A stretch of DNA of 64,000 bases. Source: Pollenia angustigena (Eukaryota; Arthropoda; Insecta; Diptera; Polleniidae). The DNA is taken from positions 90,345,285-90,409,284 of the forward strand of contig OV884056.1 in assembly GCA_930367215.1 (NCBI GenBank), read 5' to 3'. Both the position numbers and the translations under genes were made by a program. The first letter of the stretch is position 1. Each line of letters starts with the position of its first letter. This document shows, one piece after another, positions 30,554 through 41,460 of the stretch. The notes below the pieces were generated by a model. It saw only the letters and a list, made by a program, of their open reading frames with translations, was not told the origin of the DNA and did not search any database.

Positions 30554-32511
30554 ATGTACGTGAAGAAATTTTTAACTCAGAAAGAAATCGAAGTTTTTAT
30601 TGCTGAATGTAATGACAGTGATAGTGATCAAGAAAATCAAATAGAGTTTAATAAAAATACTCAAATCGCTTATATTCCTCCCGCTAATGCGGGTGAAGTC
30701 ACTGACGAAGATGATATCGATGATGGGGAGCTTGTCAAAGAAATTCCAGCTAATTCGGAAGTTTGTGGGGAAATTGAAATTGAGTACGATTCTCAAGTAG
30801 ATGATTTTGCTGCGCCAATTACCCACCAAAAAACTGAGCACGAGTCAACTTCTACGTATAAAAAATATACTCAAGAAGTAAAATTTGGTGTTCCAAAATG
30901 GAGAAAATCAAAACGGATCAATTTTGACTTTGACTATCCAGAAGGATCTTCCGTCTCCCAACTTCAGAACAAGATCGTGGAATCAATGGGTAAATTTATA
31001 TAGAAAATATTTATGTATACATCATTAGTTTTGATATTTGTAAATGTAGGTGGAAAATCACCCTTAGAGCTATTCTTCCAATATTTTGACACTGAAATTA
31101 TGGATATGCTTATAAAATATTCCAATACTTATGCTAATCAGATGAATATACCAGTGCAAATTACCAAAGAGAATTTGTATCGTTTCATTGGATTCCTTAT
31201 TCTGTCGGGGTACCACACAGTTCCCCACATCCAGCATTATTGTTCCACTCAACCAACATTGGGTGTGCCCATCGTCAAGCAATCTTTATCGCGTCAAAAG
31301 TTTCTAAAGATAAAAACTGTATTTCATCTGATGGATAATAATGAAATGGACATTTCTGATAGATTTGCAAAAGTGCGTCAACTGATTGACGCTTTAAATC
31401 GAAAGTACAAGCAGTTTGGAATTTTTTCTACGTTTTTGTCAATAGATGAACAAATGATCCCTTATTTCGGTAGACATAGCTGCAAAATGTTTATTCGCGG
31501 TAAACCAATACGCTTTGGTTTCAAGTTCTGGTGTCTTTGCTCCGATTCTGGATATTTGTTTGAAGCTAATCCATATGCTGGCTCAGCTTCACCATATGAT
31601 AAATCAATTGGCTTAGGAGCTTCTGTAGTTTTAAAACTGTTGGAATCAGTTTCAAGTCCAGAACAACATGCGGTTTATTTCGTCAATTTTTTTTCGTCGT
31701 ATTACTTGTTCTGCTTACTTAGCGAAAGAAAGTTCGAGCAACTAGAACAGTAAGATCTTACCGTCTAAGAGGAGCAAATTATATCCTTGCTACAGGACGA
31801 TCTCTCAGCAAACATGAATACGACCACTGCTTTGAACAAAATAATAAGCAATTAGTATGTCGCTGGCAGGACAATTTGGAAGTTACCGTAATTTCTAATT
31901 TTGTTGCAGTTACTCCAGAGGTTAATACTAGCCGTTACTCAAAGAAAGAGAAAAAGATGGTAAATTTTTGTTTGGATATGCAAATTTAGAATATACGTTC
32001 ACATGTATAATATTTAATATTTTAGGTTTCCGTCCAACAGCCAAATCTAATAAACGACTATAACAAGCATATGGGTGGTGTAGACCTACACGATAATGCT
32101 GTGTCAAATTATCGTGTTGCAGTTCGAGGAAAAAAGTGGTGGTGGCCTTTATGGACAAATGCAATAAATAGCACTACAGTCAATGCTTGGAAAATCCACT
32201 GCCTAATTGCTAAAGCCGAAGGAACCAAACCATTATCACAAATAAATAATAAAGCTGAGATAGCTACCAAATTGCTTCTTTTTCAAGAAAATCCTGATAT
32301 TGAGCCGATGCAGGATGTTGACCTTAGTAAATTAGATAACCAAAACAATTTACCACGAAGTAATATACGCGAACATGTTATATGAAAAATTCCAGACGGA
32401 AAAAGAAAGAGATGGAATTAATGTCATTCGCAAAGTATTTATCAATGCAAAAAATGTAATGTCACATTGCATCCAAAGTGCTTTGACAAATACCATAACA
32501 GTTTAAATTAG
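30554..32511 (+). pseudogene. piggyBac transposase, two introns, inactivated
   Basis: An acidic N terminus (ECNDSDSDQEN) leads to KIVESM, a 60-nt GT-AG intron (30990-31049), then GGKSPLELFFQYFDTEI and the DDD transposase core. First Asp: LSIDEQM near 31443. The second, normally in a FDNFF motif, reads FVNFF near 31682, so it is Val. A one-base loss near 31730 shifts the frame; KFRAT and the YRLRGANYIL segment follow in the new frame. A second GT-AG intron (31960-32025, 66 nt) precedes YNKHMGGVDLHDN with the third Asp. The C terminus retains a Cys-rich tail, CKKCNVTLHPKCFDKYH, after a further stop near 32419. Loss of a catalytic Asp and the frameshift argue that no active enzyme is made. A poly(A) signal follows near 32520. 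Confidence 0.92.
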
Positions 32512-32911
32512 ATTTTTGTAATAATAAAACACTATATTTTTAACTAAAATGCTAAAAAAAGTTGTTTTATTTTAATTCTAGCGAAAAATTAAATAAAATA
32601 ATTATTAATACCTAAAATGTGATTTGCATGTTATAACCAACGTTGCGTTTTCGCAACACTTCACCATGCCCAACATGGTCAACCGATTTTTTTAATTTTC
32701 ATTTTCAGTAATCAGGAGGTTAATAGGAACCAGCATACCAAAATTTGTAAATAAATGTAAACGATTTCGGGTAATGGTACAAGATGGGTTAATCAGCTAG
32801 CACAGCACCTAGTTGACCTTTTGCTTTCTAATTTACAACTGACTTCTATACTAACTCAGAGATGTGAGCCAATGGTTTCTTGTATGATTTTTTTTTCAAA
32901 AATAAAGAACA

Positions 32912-33317
32912 ACACAGAAAAAAAAATGATTTCATTTGTGAAATTTAATTAAATTTGCACCAGCAAACAAATTAATAGTATCAATTAAACTTTTAATTCA
33001 CTTGATTAAACTTTTAATTCACTTGATTAAAGTTTTAATCAAAACTAATTTTATTTTTGAATAATGCTTTAATTCAGTGATAACCAAGCCCCGAACTAAA
33101 AAAGCCTCGAACGCACGCACACAAAGATATTATGTGCTTGTGGTCGGTCGCAGAGACTGATGATAGTCTGATGTTTTGAAACGAACAAAGTTGTAATATA
33201 CATGTGAATTGCCGACCGTGACTGTGTGAAAAATACGATTATTGACTGGCTCGCGAGTCTATGGAGTGGTTATCACTGCTTTAATTGGTGAAAAATTTTG
33301 AAGAATTTTTTCTGTGT
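32912..33317. mobile_element. MITE ACACAGAAAAAA, copy 1, with nested hAT MITE
   Basis: Ends ACACAGAAAAAAAAAT and ACACAGAAAAAATTC (inward). The interior (AATTAAATTTGCACC, AATAGTATCAATTAAAC, TTAATTCACTTGATTAA, AATTGGTGAAAAATTTTG) matches 62600-62804, which lacks the nested element. Confidence 0.78.
33075..33278. mobile_element. hAT-type MITE CAGTGATAACCA, copy 2, 204 bp
   Basis: Same ends and interior as 3412-3581 (CCAAGCCCCGAAC, CTGATGATAGTCTGATGTTT, GAACAAAGTTGTAATA, GTGTGAAAAATACGATTATT). Perfect 8-bp duplication ctttaatt (33067-33074, 33279-33286). The empty site survives near 62758 (GCCTTAATTGGTG). Copy 1 is 34 bp shorter because of internal deletions. Confidence 0.94.
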
Positions 33318-34207
33318 AGTTTTTAGCATACTCAAAATTTATGCAAATTTAGTGCGTTGTTTTCGAGCAACTAACTTCTACTCGTTAAGTGTTGAACAAG
33401 CTTTTGGCTAATACTATGTTCACAGATTTGTTCTTAAGTCTAAGTTCATATAGCTCATGTCTTATTGACAAGATTCTTCCTTTTTCTTCTTTGAACATGA
33501 ATTGGCGTTCAAATGAATCATGTCATGTTGACGACATGTTTTTTATTTTGTTTTATTTGATATTGAAAACAAAATCAAACAACGAATAAGAAAGCAAAAC
33601 GTAAATACAGTACATGCATCTGTGTACTCGTTTCCAATCGTCCCTCTCGCGGTTAAAGTAGCAATCTTGTCAATAAGACATGAGCCGTATGAACACAAAC
33701 TAAGCGCGTTTAAGCAACTCGAACGTGTTTAAGCTCTATTCACTTCAAAATCGAGATGATTACCCATACATTGAAGTGATTTGTTAATCACTGCAAATTT
33801 ACATGATTACAACTAATTCTGATTATAATGTAGCATCTGATAATTTTACAAAAGGATTTTTATCTATTTTTAATACTTTAAAGAAATATAAATTAGTTTG
33901 TTGTGTTTTTTTCTTAATCATTTATCATCTGTATCACCTCAAATGTAATGGGAACGGCTTTGATTAGATTAATCAACACTTTGCTTAAACGCGTTTAAAA
34001 ACCCAAGTTATCTTAGCTTTAATACAAAGGACTTTGGAAAACCCGATTTCCTGGTTTTGTGTAGAAACAACAACAACAACAACAATAGAAAACCATGCAT
34101 TATTTTCATGTTTAAAAAGTAAATTAAGAAGCAAAAATTCCCGATTTCTTTTTGTTAAAACATAAAATTTTCAATGTAGAATGATTACAAAAACCTAAGA
34201 AAACATA
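33318..34207. other. No recognised feature
   Basis: Contains a (CAA)n microsatellite near 34068-34085. Words at 33660-33700 (GTCAATAAGACATGAGC) are the inverse of words at 33448-33475 (GCTCATGTCTTATTGACAAG), so 33360-33730 may be a weak foldback. No ORF supported. Confidence 0.4.
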
Positions 34208-34215
34208 GCTAAGAG

Positions 34216-34918
34216 CAGAGTACGAAAACAAACAAAACGAAACGTTTGCTTTCGTTTTGTTCTTTGCACTGAGTAAAACAAAAACAAAACCAAAACAATG
34301 AGAATGTTTGTGCCATTTTGTTTTGTATTATTTTTGCCCGTGAGCGCAAATTGTACATTAATATAAACGTACACAGCTGGAAAAGAAAAGAGTAAGAACA
34401 ATATTAAAACATTCAGAGAAAAAACGTTTGGCAAACGTTTGGTAATTGATTTACTCACTACTATTATTTCTAAGTGAAATAAAAAGAGAGGTTTTTAGGG
34501 TTTTCTGTTTTTATTAATGCTTATTTTGACTACCATAGTAATTAAAAAAAAAAAAAACAAATTAAATTTAATAAAAAGTAATTAAAGAAAACAGAATAAA
34601 AAAGTAACGTAACAAATCATTTTTTTGACGAGGTATTTTGGATTTTACTCTTGTTATGCCACTAAAACAACCAAAGAAGAACTAAGCCAATTACTCAAAA
34701 CAAAACGTTTCTTTATCTGTTTTGTACTCAGATGTACGATTTTAACGGTAAATTAAATAATGCAGATGAGTGGAAAGCCAATTGTTTCGTTTTCTCTCTT
34801 TGACACTTGAAAAGTTTTTGTTTTGGTTCTGCTCATGTACAATACAATTTAAAAATTTTGAATAGTTTTGTACATTTTGCAAACGTTTGCGAAATGTTTT
34901 GTTTGTTTTCATACTCTG
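34216..34918. mobile_element. hAT-type element CAGAGTACGAAAAC, 703 bp
   Basis: Ends CAGAGTACGAAAACAAACAA and CAGAGTATGAAAACAAACAA (inward). Perfect 8-bp duplication gctaagag (34208-34215, 34919-34926). The word AAACGTTTG recurs near both ends and twice in tandem at 34424-34441. No transposase. Confidence 0.93.
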
Positions 34919-35091
34919 GCTAAGAGTTCTTTTCTAAATAGGCAATACAACAAAGTGAAAGAGAACATATGTGTAACGGCCCATACCATAATTGTGGAAA
35001 TTAATTCACACACATTATTCACACGCATTCTTTCGCTCTTTCATTTCGTCCACGAGAGTACACAATTTAGTCGTCCATTACCAAGCCACAA

Positions 35092-36013
35092 AGTATACAG
35101 AGATGAAAAAAGTGACGTATGAAAAATGCCTAAATCATTTGCGAGGGCAGCTTTCGAAGAAAGAGAAAGAAAACGTTTTTTGTTAGTGAAGTGACAATGC
35201 GTAAAAACAGGCCGCTACTATCTACACAAATTGCATAATCAAAACAAAAAACGCAAAAAGGGCAGCTTTCGAAGAAAAAGTCAGAAAAAAACACAATGGC
35301 CCATAATCATAGTCGAACGCTAAAGTCGGTTCTTTTTAAAAACAACTTTAAAAGAAAAACATTCTTTTAATTATTTTAATACTATAGTCGAAATTAAAGT
35401 ATGTTTTAAATTGAACCGACTTTAACTGGGTGCCACCTCAAATGTAGAAAATTTTTCATACAATATACAAGAAAAAATAAGCAAGTGGCAACTCTAAGCA
35501 GCTGACATTACAAATTAAAATATAAATAAAACACTGCATACCTTGTAGCGTTGAAAGATTTAAAAACGCAATGTGAATTTATGTAGAAAGCAACAACAAA
35601 ATTACAAAATATTTTTGACTGTGTTTGCTTGCATTGCAATTTTTGGCATTGCGTTTTACACAATTAGGGCCTATACATATGTATGTATTTTGAGTTAAAA
35701 GATAAAAGATTTCTTCCAAATCAATAATAAATGCAAAATATCGACCAATATCTTGTAACATAAACATTTTTAACTTTTTGCAGGAATTTTTCATTTGGCA
35801 AAAACAGCTGATGCTGTTGTTAAATGAGTTAAACACAACTTCAGCTAGTTTTAAAATTAACACCGGTTTTAACGTGTAAAGTATGCTTTTGCTTGTCTAT
35901 AGTAGATTAAAAACATATTTTTTATAAAAGTTTACTTTAAAACCTTAAAGTATGCTTTGTTTATGACTATAGTTATGGGCCAATATTTTCTGTCTCGTGA
36001 CGCCTCTGTATAC
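35092..36013. repeat. Repeat 'host C', copy 1, carrying a 684-bp insertion
   Basis: Ends AGTATACAGAGATG and AGTATACAGAGGCG (inward). The sequence at 35092-35297 and 35982-36013 matches 37120-37342, which is uninterrupted. Confidence 0.78.
35298..35981. mobile_element. TIR element GGCCCATAA, copy 1, 684 bp, AAT duplication
   Basis: Ends GGCCCATAATCATAGTC and GGCCCATAACTATAGTC (inward). AAT flanks both ends (35295-35297, 35982-35984). The empty site is a single AAT near 37310 in the second host C copy. The interior includes ATTCTTTTAATTATTTT and GAACCGACTTTAACTGGGTG. ORFs on the minus strand (35579-35863) are not transposase-like. Confidence 0.88.
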
Positions 36014-36277
36014 TCTGTGACCAAGCGACGAGTGCTCATGTGGCGGATGCTTACATAGTTTTTGTATTTTTATTAGGAATATTTGTCTCTTTATTCACTT
36101 ATACTAATAAAGAGCAATACAACCACAATTTAAATTTTGGACATCACTGATTTAATAAAATTAATATGCTTTGGCTCTCTGGTAGGGTTAGTGTTTATGT
36201 TAGAATCACAATATTGAATTAAAAAATGTAAAAAGCAAAAATACGTTAGTTTTTTGCATTCTTTTATTAGAGTCAAT

Positions 36278-36962
36278 GGCCCATAATCATAGTAAAACGC
36301 TAAAGTCGGTTCTTTTGAAAAACAACTTTAAAAGAAAAACATTCTTTTAATTATTTTGCTACTATAGGCAAAATTAAAGTATGTTTTAAATTGAACCGAC
36401 TTTAACTGGGTGCCACCTCAAATGTAGAAAATTTTTTTCTACAACATACAAGAAAATATAAGCAAGTGGCAACTCTAAGCAGCTGACATTTAAAATTAAA
36501 ATATAAATAAAACACTGCATACCTTGTAGCGTGGAAAATTTTAAAAACGCCATGTGAATTTATGTAGAAAGCAACAACAAAATTACAAAATATTTTTGAC
36601 TTTGTTTTTGCTTATATTGTAATTTTTAGCATTGCGTTTTACACAATTAGGGCCTATACATATGTATTTTGTGTTAAAAGATAAAAGATTTCCTCCAAAT
36701 CAATAATTATTGCAAAATATCGACCAATATCTTGTAACATAAACATTTTTAACTTTTTGCAAGAACTTTTTTATTTGGCGAAATTAGCTGATGCTGTTGT
36801 TAAATGAGTAAAACACAACTTCAGCTAGTTTTAAAATTAACACCGGGTTTAACGTGTAAAGTATGCTTTTGCTTGTCCATAGTAGATCAAAAACATATTT
36901 TTTATAAAAGTTTACTTTAGAACTCTTAAAGTATGCTTTGTTTATGACTATAGTTATGGGCC
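36278..36962. mobile_element. TIR element GGCCCATAA, copy 2, 685 bp, AAT duplication
   Basis: Direct-orientation near-copy of 35298-35981, differing by scattered substitutions and short indels; AAT flanks both ends (36275-36277, 36963-36965). Each copy has its own duplication, so they are two insertions, not one duplicated segment. The intervening 290 bp (35985-36274) is unrelated to the rest. Confidence 0.88.
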
Positions 36963-37119
36963 AATATATTTTATGCACCGTAAGCTACCTCATAATGGGT
37001 TAACCATTAGTTAGTCAGTTCGAAGCTGACTTATAGTGGACTTGAATTTTATCGCCCAGAAACTAACTCAAAATGAGCTTACTTGTGATTATCTGAAGGA
37101 CATCGCGTGGAAAACACAT

Positions 37120-37342
37120 AGCATACAGAGATGAAAAAAGTGATGTATGAAAAATGCCTAAATCATTTGCGAGAGCAGCTTTCCAAGCAAGAGAATGAAA
37201 ACGTTTTTTGGTAGTGAAGTGGCAATGTGTAAAAACAGCCGCTACTATCAACGCAAATTGCGTGATCAAAACAAAAAGGCAAAAAGGGCAGCTTTCGCAG
37301 AAAAAAGACAATATTTTCTGTCTCGTGACGCCCCTGTGTGCT
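37120..37342. repeat. Repeat 'host C', copy 2, uninterrupted
   Basis: Matches 35092-36013 without the insertion: GAAAAAAGTGATGTATGAAA, CCTAAATCATTTGCGAGAGC, AAACAGCCGCTACTATC, then GACAATATTTTCTGTCTCGT across the empty site. Confidence 0.78.
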
Positions 37343-37446
37343 GTGTGGTGAAAAAAATTAATAGTTTTTATAATACATATAAATGAATTGGCATTTAAGT
37401 CACCTCTGACTCACTTTTGATTAACAATGAGTTAACGTTAAGCTAA

Positions 37447-37492
37447 TTCATTTTCCGGCAGGGACCCTCTCTACTATTGTGGTGTGGGTACA
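37447..37492 (+). repeat. Short end fragment of the AACAAGTAAGA dispersed repeat
   Basis: CCCTCTCTACTATTGTGGTG then TGGGTACAAT matches the ends at 1020 and 17525. Confidence 0.5.
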
Positions 37493-37741
37493 ATTACATA
37501 AACTGCCATGAATTTTGTTTTTTTCTGATCGCTTAAATTAAAGTACATTATCAGGCTCTTAATAAGTTGCCAACATTCTGTGTTAGAGAAGAAATCGCCA
37601 TTAATAAGACTTTTTTGCTTGGGGCTACAAGCTTGTAGTAAAAGTCATGCCTTTTCTTTTTAGTAAAAAATAAAATAATTGAAATAGATTTTCCGAAGAC
37701 CACGGAAAGGATGGGAACTGAGTAGTTATATATTTCTGTCA

Positions 37742-38090
37742 TATATGGGCAGTTCCAGCGTTACTTTTTGTAACGTAACGCCAGAAGTTATTTAAATTGT
37801 TTCTCAAAAAATTAAATATCTATTGTTTACTTTTTTTTATTTTGGTGTAAACTGCAACTAGCTCTACATTTAGTAACAAAAGGGATAACGGCTGAAAAAC
37901 ATGGTCATTAAATACAATCTTATTTGCATTCTGATATTACTAAAAAAGGTTTTCAACAAAACGTCTTGCTCAATTCGCAGTATTATTCAGTTTTGTAATG
38001 CAAGTCAAGATCCATTTCTGTTTTTTTAACGCCACGCCAAATCCTTAGCGCCGATCGTTGTAATTTTTTTTTCTGAATATGACTCTGGAT
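37742..38090. repeat. Unpaired end related to the ATATGGGCATTTCCAGCG family
   Basis: ATATGGGCAGTTCCAGCG at 37744, followed by TGTAACGTAACGCCAG and GTTTCTCAAAAAA, parallels 45930-46000. The opposite end was not found; it may have been removed by the foldback that begins at 38093. Confidence 0.5.
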
Positions 38091-38092
38091 TA

Positions 38093-38761
38093 GGGTGGCC
38101 GTTATTTTTTTTCGTATTTTCACTTGGCGAACCCCTTTGAATGATTCCAATTTAGAAAAAAATATATATAAAAAATTTCAAATCGTTTGCATAGCTATTA
38201 GCCGTGCCTTGAGCACACAAAGTTTGCTAAAATGCTTGAAAAGAGCAAAATTGAACAAAATCAAAAAATTTATAATGAAGTTTGAAGTTTTGTCCACTAT
38301 AACTCTGCCATTTAATGACTCATCTCTTCAAACGACCCAAGGTTATTTAATAAATTTTATAACCTCTCAATAAAAACAAAGAAATACATAGTCCGTTCAA
38401 AATTGTTGAAGATATTTGCATTTCAGTCACATCATCTTTTTTAACAACACAAATAACGGTTATTTTGGAATATCACAAAAACTGTTATACTTTTGACAAT
38501 TTTGACAATAAGATATAGCCCTAGAATATTTGTAAATAAGATTTTTCTCTAAAATATATATTACGGAAGTTATCAACAATTAAAGCAACTTATAGTGCGA
38601 AAAATAGCATTTTAGCAAACTTTGTGGGCTCAAGGCACGGCTAATAACTATGCAAACAATTTAAAATTTTATATATATATTTTTTTCTAATTTGGAATCA
38701 TTCAAAGGGGTTTGCCAAGTGAAAATACGAAAAAAATTGCCCATATAACTTGCGGTCACAC
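38093..38761. mobile_element. Foldback element GGGTGGCCG, 669 bp, TA flanks
   Basis: Arms of about 145 bp: GGGTGGCCGTTA, TTTTTTCGTATTTTCACTTG, AATGATTCCAATTTAGAAAA, TAGCCGTGCCTTGAGC and CAAAGTTTGCTAAAATGCT, read inward on both sides. TA abuts both ends (38091-38092, 38762-38763). Shares its terminal sequence with the palindrome at 46925-48294. The ORF at 38095-38373 lies in one arm and is not coding. Confidence 0.87.
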
Positions 38762-38816
38762 TACTCTGCATATATAAATACCTTTTTTACAAATTTGACT
38801 TTTTTTAGCTATTATC

Positions 38817-39690
38817 ATTTTGGCAACACTGATTTAAACAGCTGACGCACGTTTCGTGTTTTGTTTCACTGTCAAACATCTTCAGTTTGGTCTATAATTT
38901 AACCATGAATCGTCTTACAAACGAACAACGCTTGCAAATTATTGAATTTTATTATCTAAATGCGTGCTCTGTTAAGAAAGTTCATCGCGCGCTTCTTCCA
39001 TTTTATGGTCAGTTTAATCGACCCACTGAAGCGGCTATTCGGTACGTTAATAAGCAGAATTGTCGATTTGTGAGTGAAGATCAGCCAGAAGCATTGCAAG
39101 AGCTACCAATGCATCCAGAAAAAGTCACAGTTTGGTGCGGTTTATGGTCTGGTGGCATCATTGGACCGCACTTCTTCAAAGATGATGCGAATCGTAACGT
39201 AACTGTGAATGGTGTACGCTACCGTGAGATGATATCCAACTTTTTTTGCCCAAAATGCAAGAGCTTGGCTTGCATGACATGTGGTTTCAACAAGACGGTG
39301 CCATATGCCACACAGCACGCTTAACAATGAACTTATTGAGCGGCGAGTTCGGTGAACATTTTATTTCACGTTCGGGACCGGTCAATTGGCCTCCTAGATC
39401 GTGCGATTTAACGCCTTTTGACTATTTTATGTGGGGCTATGTTAAAGCTCATGTCTAAACACACATGCCCACTTCAATTGACGCATTGGAAGACAACATT
39501 GAAGCATTTATTCATGAGATACCGGCCGAAATGTTGGAAAGAGTATGCCAAAATTTGACTAAGCGGATGGACCATTTGAGGCGCAGTCAAAGTCAACATT
39601 TGCATGAAATAATCTTCAAACATTTAATTATATGGACCGTACTATCGATTCAAATATGGATTTCATGAATTGTTCTGAATTTTATGTGTT
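38817..39690 (+). mobile_element. Internally deleted rosa-like mariner, copy A
   Basis: Homology to copy B (51305-52178, inverse) begins at ATTTTGGCAACACTG and runs to about 39690; both are near 874 bp. The expected inverted terminus is not seen at the 3' end, so the true right boundary is unsure. Confidence 0.8.
38905..39668 (+). pseudogene. Rosa-like transposase with central deletion, copy A
   Basis: MNRLTNEQRLQIIEFYY starts the helix-turn-helix domain. At about 39041 AAIR joins directly to YVNKQNCRF, skipping the rest of the DNA-binding region and the first catalytic Asp (FSDEAHF motif), roughly 120 residues by family knowledge. A T-run slip near 39245 shifts the frame; PKMQELGLHDMWFQQDGAIC, WPPRSCDLTPFDYFMWGYVK follow. 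TAA at 39457 replaces the Tyr codon of copy B. From the Asp in QQDGA to the Asp in PFD I count 41 residues, the DD41D spacing of the rosa group. Confidence 0.9.
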
Positions 39691-40189
39691 TTTTTTAACT
39701 TTCCTATAGCTCTTAAAAAATCACCCGACAGTTGAGTTGTCAGTGGTTACGATATAGGCTGACTTCCAAAACGTCAAAGGCTTTGTATAAGAACAAAGTA
39801 TAATGTTTCATTACGCCGCAGTACAATATACATACATATATGCAATGCAAACCCTTCAAAAACATCAATGGTAAGTATTAGTAACGCAGCAAAAAAGCAA
39901 TCAGTGCATCGATTTTAAAGTTGATGCTTTGTGATATTTGACATTTAATTTGCAAGCAATACAAATGCATTGCATCGCTTACATTTCAAAATGTTTAAAT
40001 AAACAGAACACATAGTGTCATTGTTTCGGTACTTTGTACATGTGCATTGTTAACAGTAGTAAAACTGTATACATACAAACTTTGTATTAGTACGTTTTGG
40101 AAGTCATCCATAGTTTACGATATGTACATGATTTTTCGCTTCAATAAAGAAATGTGTTTTAAAAGACAAAAACTACTCAACATATTCAC
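39691..40189. other. No recognised feature
   Basis: AT-rich; some words near 39765 and 40090 (GACTTCCAAAACGT, ACGTTTTGGAAGTC) are inverse, suggesting a 340-bp TIR element (39758-40105) of unclear ends. Confidence 0.4.
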
Positions 40190-40870
40190 CCCTATCGTGA
40201 TTAAATTTTTCTTCGTAATTTATTCTCTTTTCACTTATTTGCGATCATGACGTTTGTTGAGGTGATTCAAAGGAGAATAATAACGTGAAAAATTTTTCAC
40301 ACAAAAAAATCCTCTAATCGTGAATAGTTACTTTCCTCGTAATTTGTTTACTTTTCCCTTTGATATTATCATTTTATTTTTGCTGTTTATATTGTAGTCG
40401 GGACTGTATGGAAAGATAAACTCACTGTTTTTGTTGTTATTTTTGTTTAAGCTTTGATATTGTTTCAAGTAAAATTTGGGGTAATAATTCTTATTCGCTT
40501 AACAGTTTTATTTGTTTTAGTTTTTAAATTTTTTCTAAAATCGTTGGATAAAGTTTCCTGACGATCTGGCCTAAGCAAACAGTGAAATAATGCGCATAGG
40601 AATAGCTTATCCCATCAACAATAAATTTCAGTTTATCAATAGTATGAAATGGGAATTTAGCACATTTTAACGAAACCTTGTTAATTAATTTTTTTAATCC
40701 CAAGAAAAACTTTGATAAAAATTCTTTGATTTTTCAAATTTTTTTTTATCTTTCTTTCTGTTTTACATTCACTGAGAACTGATAGCGTAAAAAATTTTTC
40801 ACGGGAGATTCACGATTGCATTTTAACCTTCAAGGGGAATAAAAATTCCACTTGTTATTCGCGATAGAGA
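40190..40870. repeat. Probable TIR element related to 8384-8767
   Basis: Outer words ATCGTGATTAAATTTTTC and ATCGCGAATAACAAGTGG (inward) and two GTGAAAAATTTTTCAC-like palindromes suggest inverted ends. The segment 40555-40690 is the inverse of 8440-8520 (GGCCTAAGCAAACAGTGAAA, GGAATAGCTTATCCCATC). Confidence 0.5.
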
Positions 40871-40928
40871 TCATTTAATTTTTTTTTAATTGGGTGAGTG
40901 AACTAGAGTGGACTGCATTCCATTAGGC

Positions 40929-40981
40929 GAAGAATATTAAACATTCGGCATAGCCGAGTAAAGCAAGCACTCTTACTTGTT
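40929..40981 (-). repeat. Dispersed-repeat terminus ACTCTTACTTGTT
   Basis: Contains ATTCGGCATAGCCGAGTA and GCACTCTTACTTGTT, matching the end of the 58924-59562 repeat. Confidence 0.55.
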
Positions 40982-41050
40982 CTACTTAAGCTCATTTTTT
41001 CAAGAGTAGAGATTTACCGTCCTACACAATGGTACAATTCTTTTACACGA

Positions 41051-41455
41051 GAATCTGACATATTTCTATCCGACATAAAAAAATGTCTGCAAAATATGTT
41101 GCCAATGTCGTCACACCATCACACAAAAAATATGTAAAATCATATAACTCAGCTACTTTAAGAGAAAATGCAAGTTTAACATGGGGTCTTCACCTGACAA
41201 TTGATTATTATACCAAACGTAAAAAAATCTAATATTTTTGTCATCTTTTTTTTATTATATGAAGTTTGACGTTAATTATGACAAAAAATTGTCAGGTAAA
41301 GACCCCATGTAATCACCGCATAGAATCTATGAAAGTTATCATAAACATTTGCCAGCCAGACAGACTTGTCAAAAAATTCGGTCACTAAATTTCATTTTAA
41401 GGTCATACATTTTAAGCACACACGATTTTTTGACAAATCGTACGACTGAGATGGA
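41051..41455. repeat. Older repeat 'host B', copy 2, with a different nested MITE
   Basis: Matches 9819-10505 outside its insertion. It shows TTA only once at 41158-41160, where copy 1 has a 442-bp element, and carries its own MITE at 41180-41309. Confidence 0.75.
41180..41309. mobile_element. MITE CATGGGGTCTT, 130 bp, TAA duplication
   Basis: Ends CATGGGGTCTTCACCTGACA and CATGGGGTCTTTACCTGACA (inward). TAA flanks both ends (41177-41179, 41310-41312). No coding potential. Confidence 0.88.
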
Positions 41456-41460
41456 GATAG

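Larger units (their letters stand above)
29505..32788 (+). mobile_element. piggyBac element, 3284 bp, TTAA duplication
   Basis: Ends CCCATTTTGTACC and CCCATCTTGTACC (inward), each abutting TTAA (29501-29504 and 32789-32792), the target required by piggyBac. Just inside each end lies the hairpin GTTGCG-TTTT-CGCAAC (29521-29536 and 32642-32657). Between them is one transposase gene, damaged, and a tRNA-derived SINE-like insertion. It is the longest and best preserved mobile element in the window. Confidence 0.95.

Noticed and set aside
33360..33730. A foldback transposon suggested by GCTCATGTCTTATTGAC words
   Set aside because: Only short inverse matches; no defined ends or duplication, so left unassigned.
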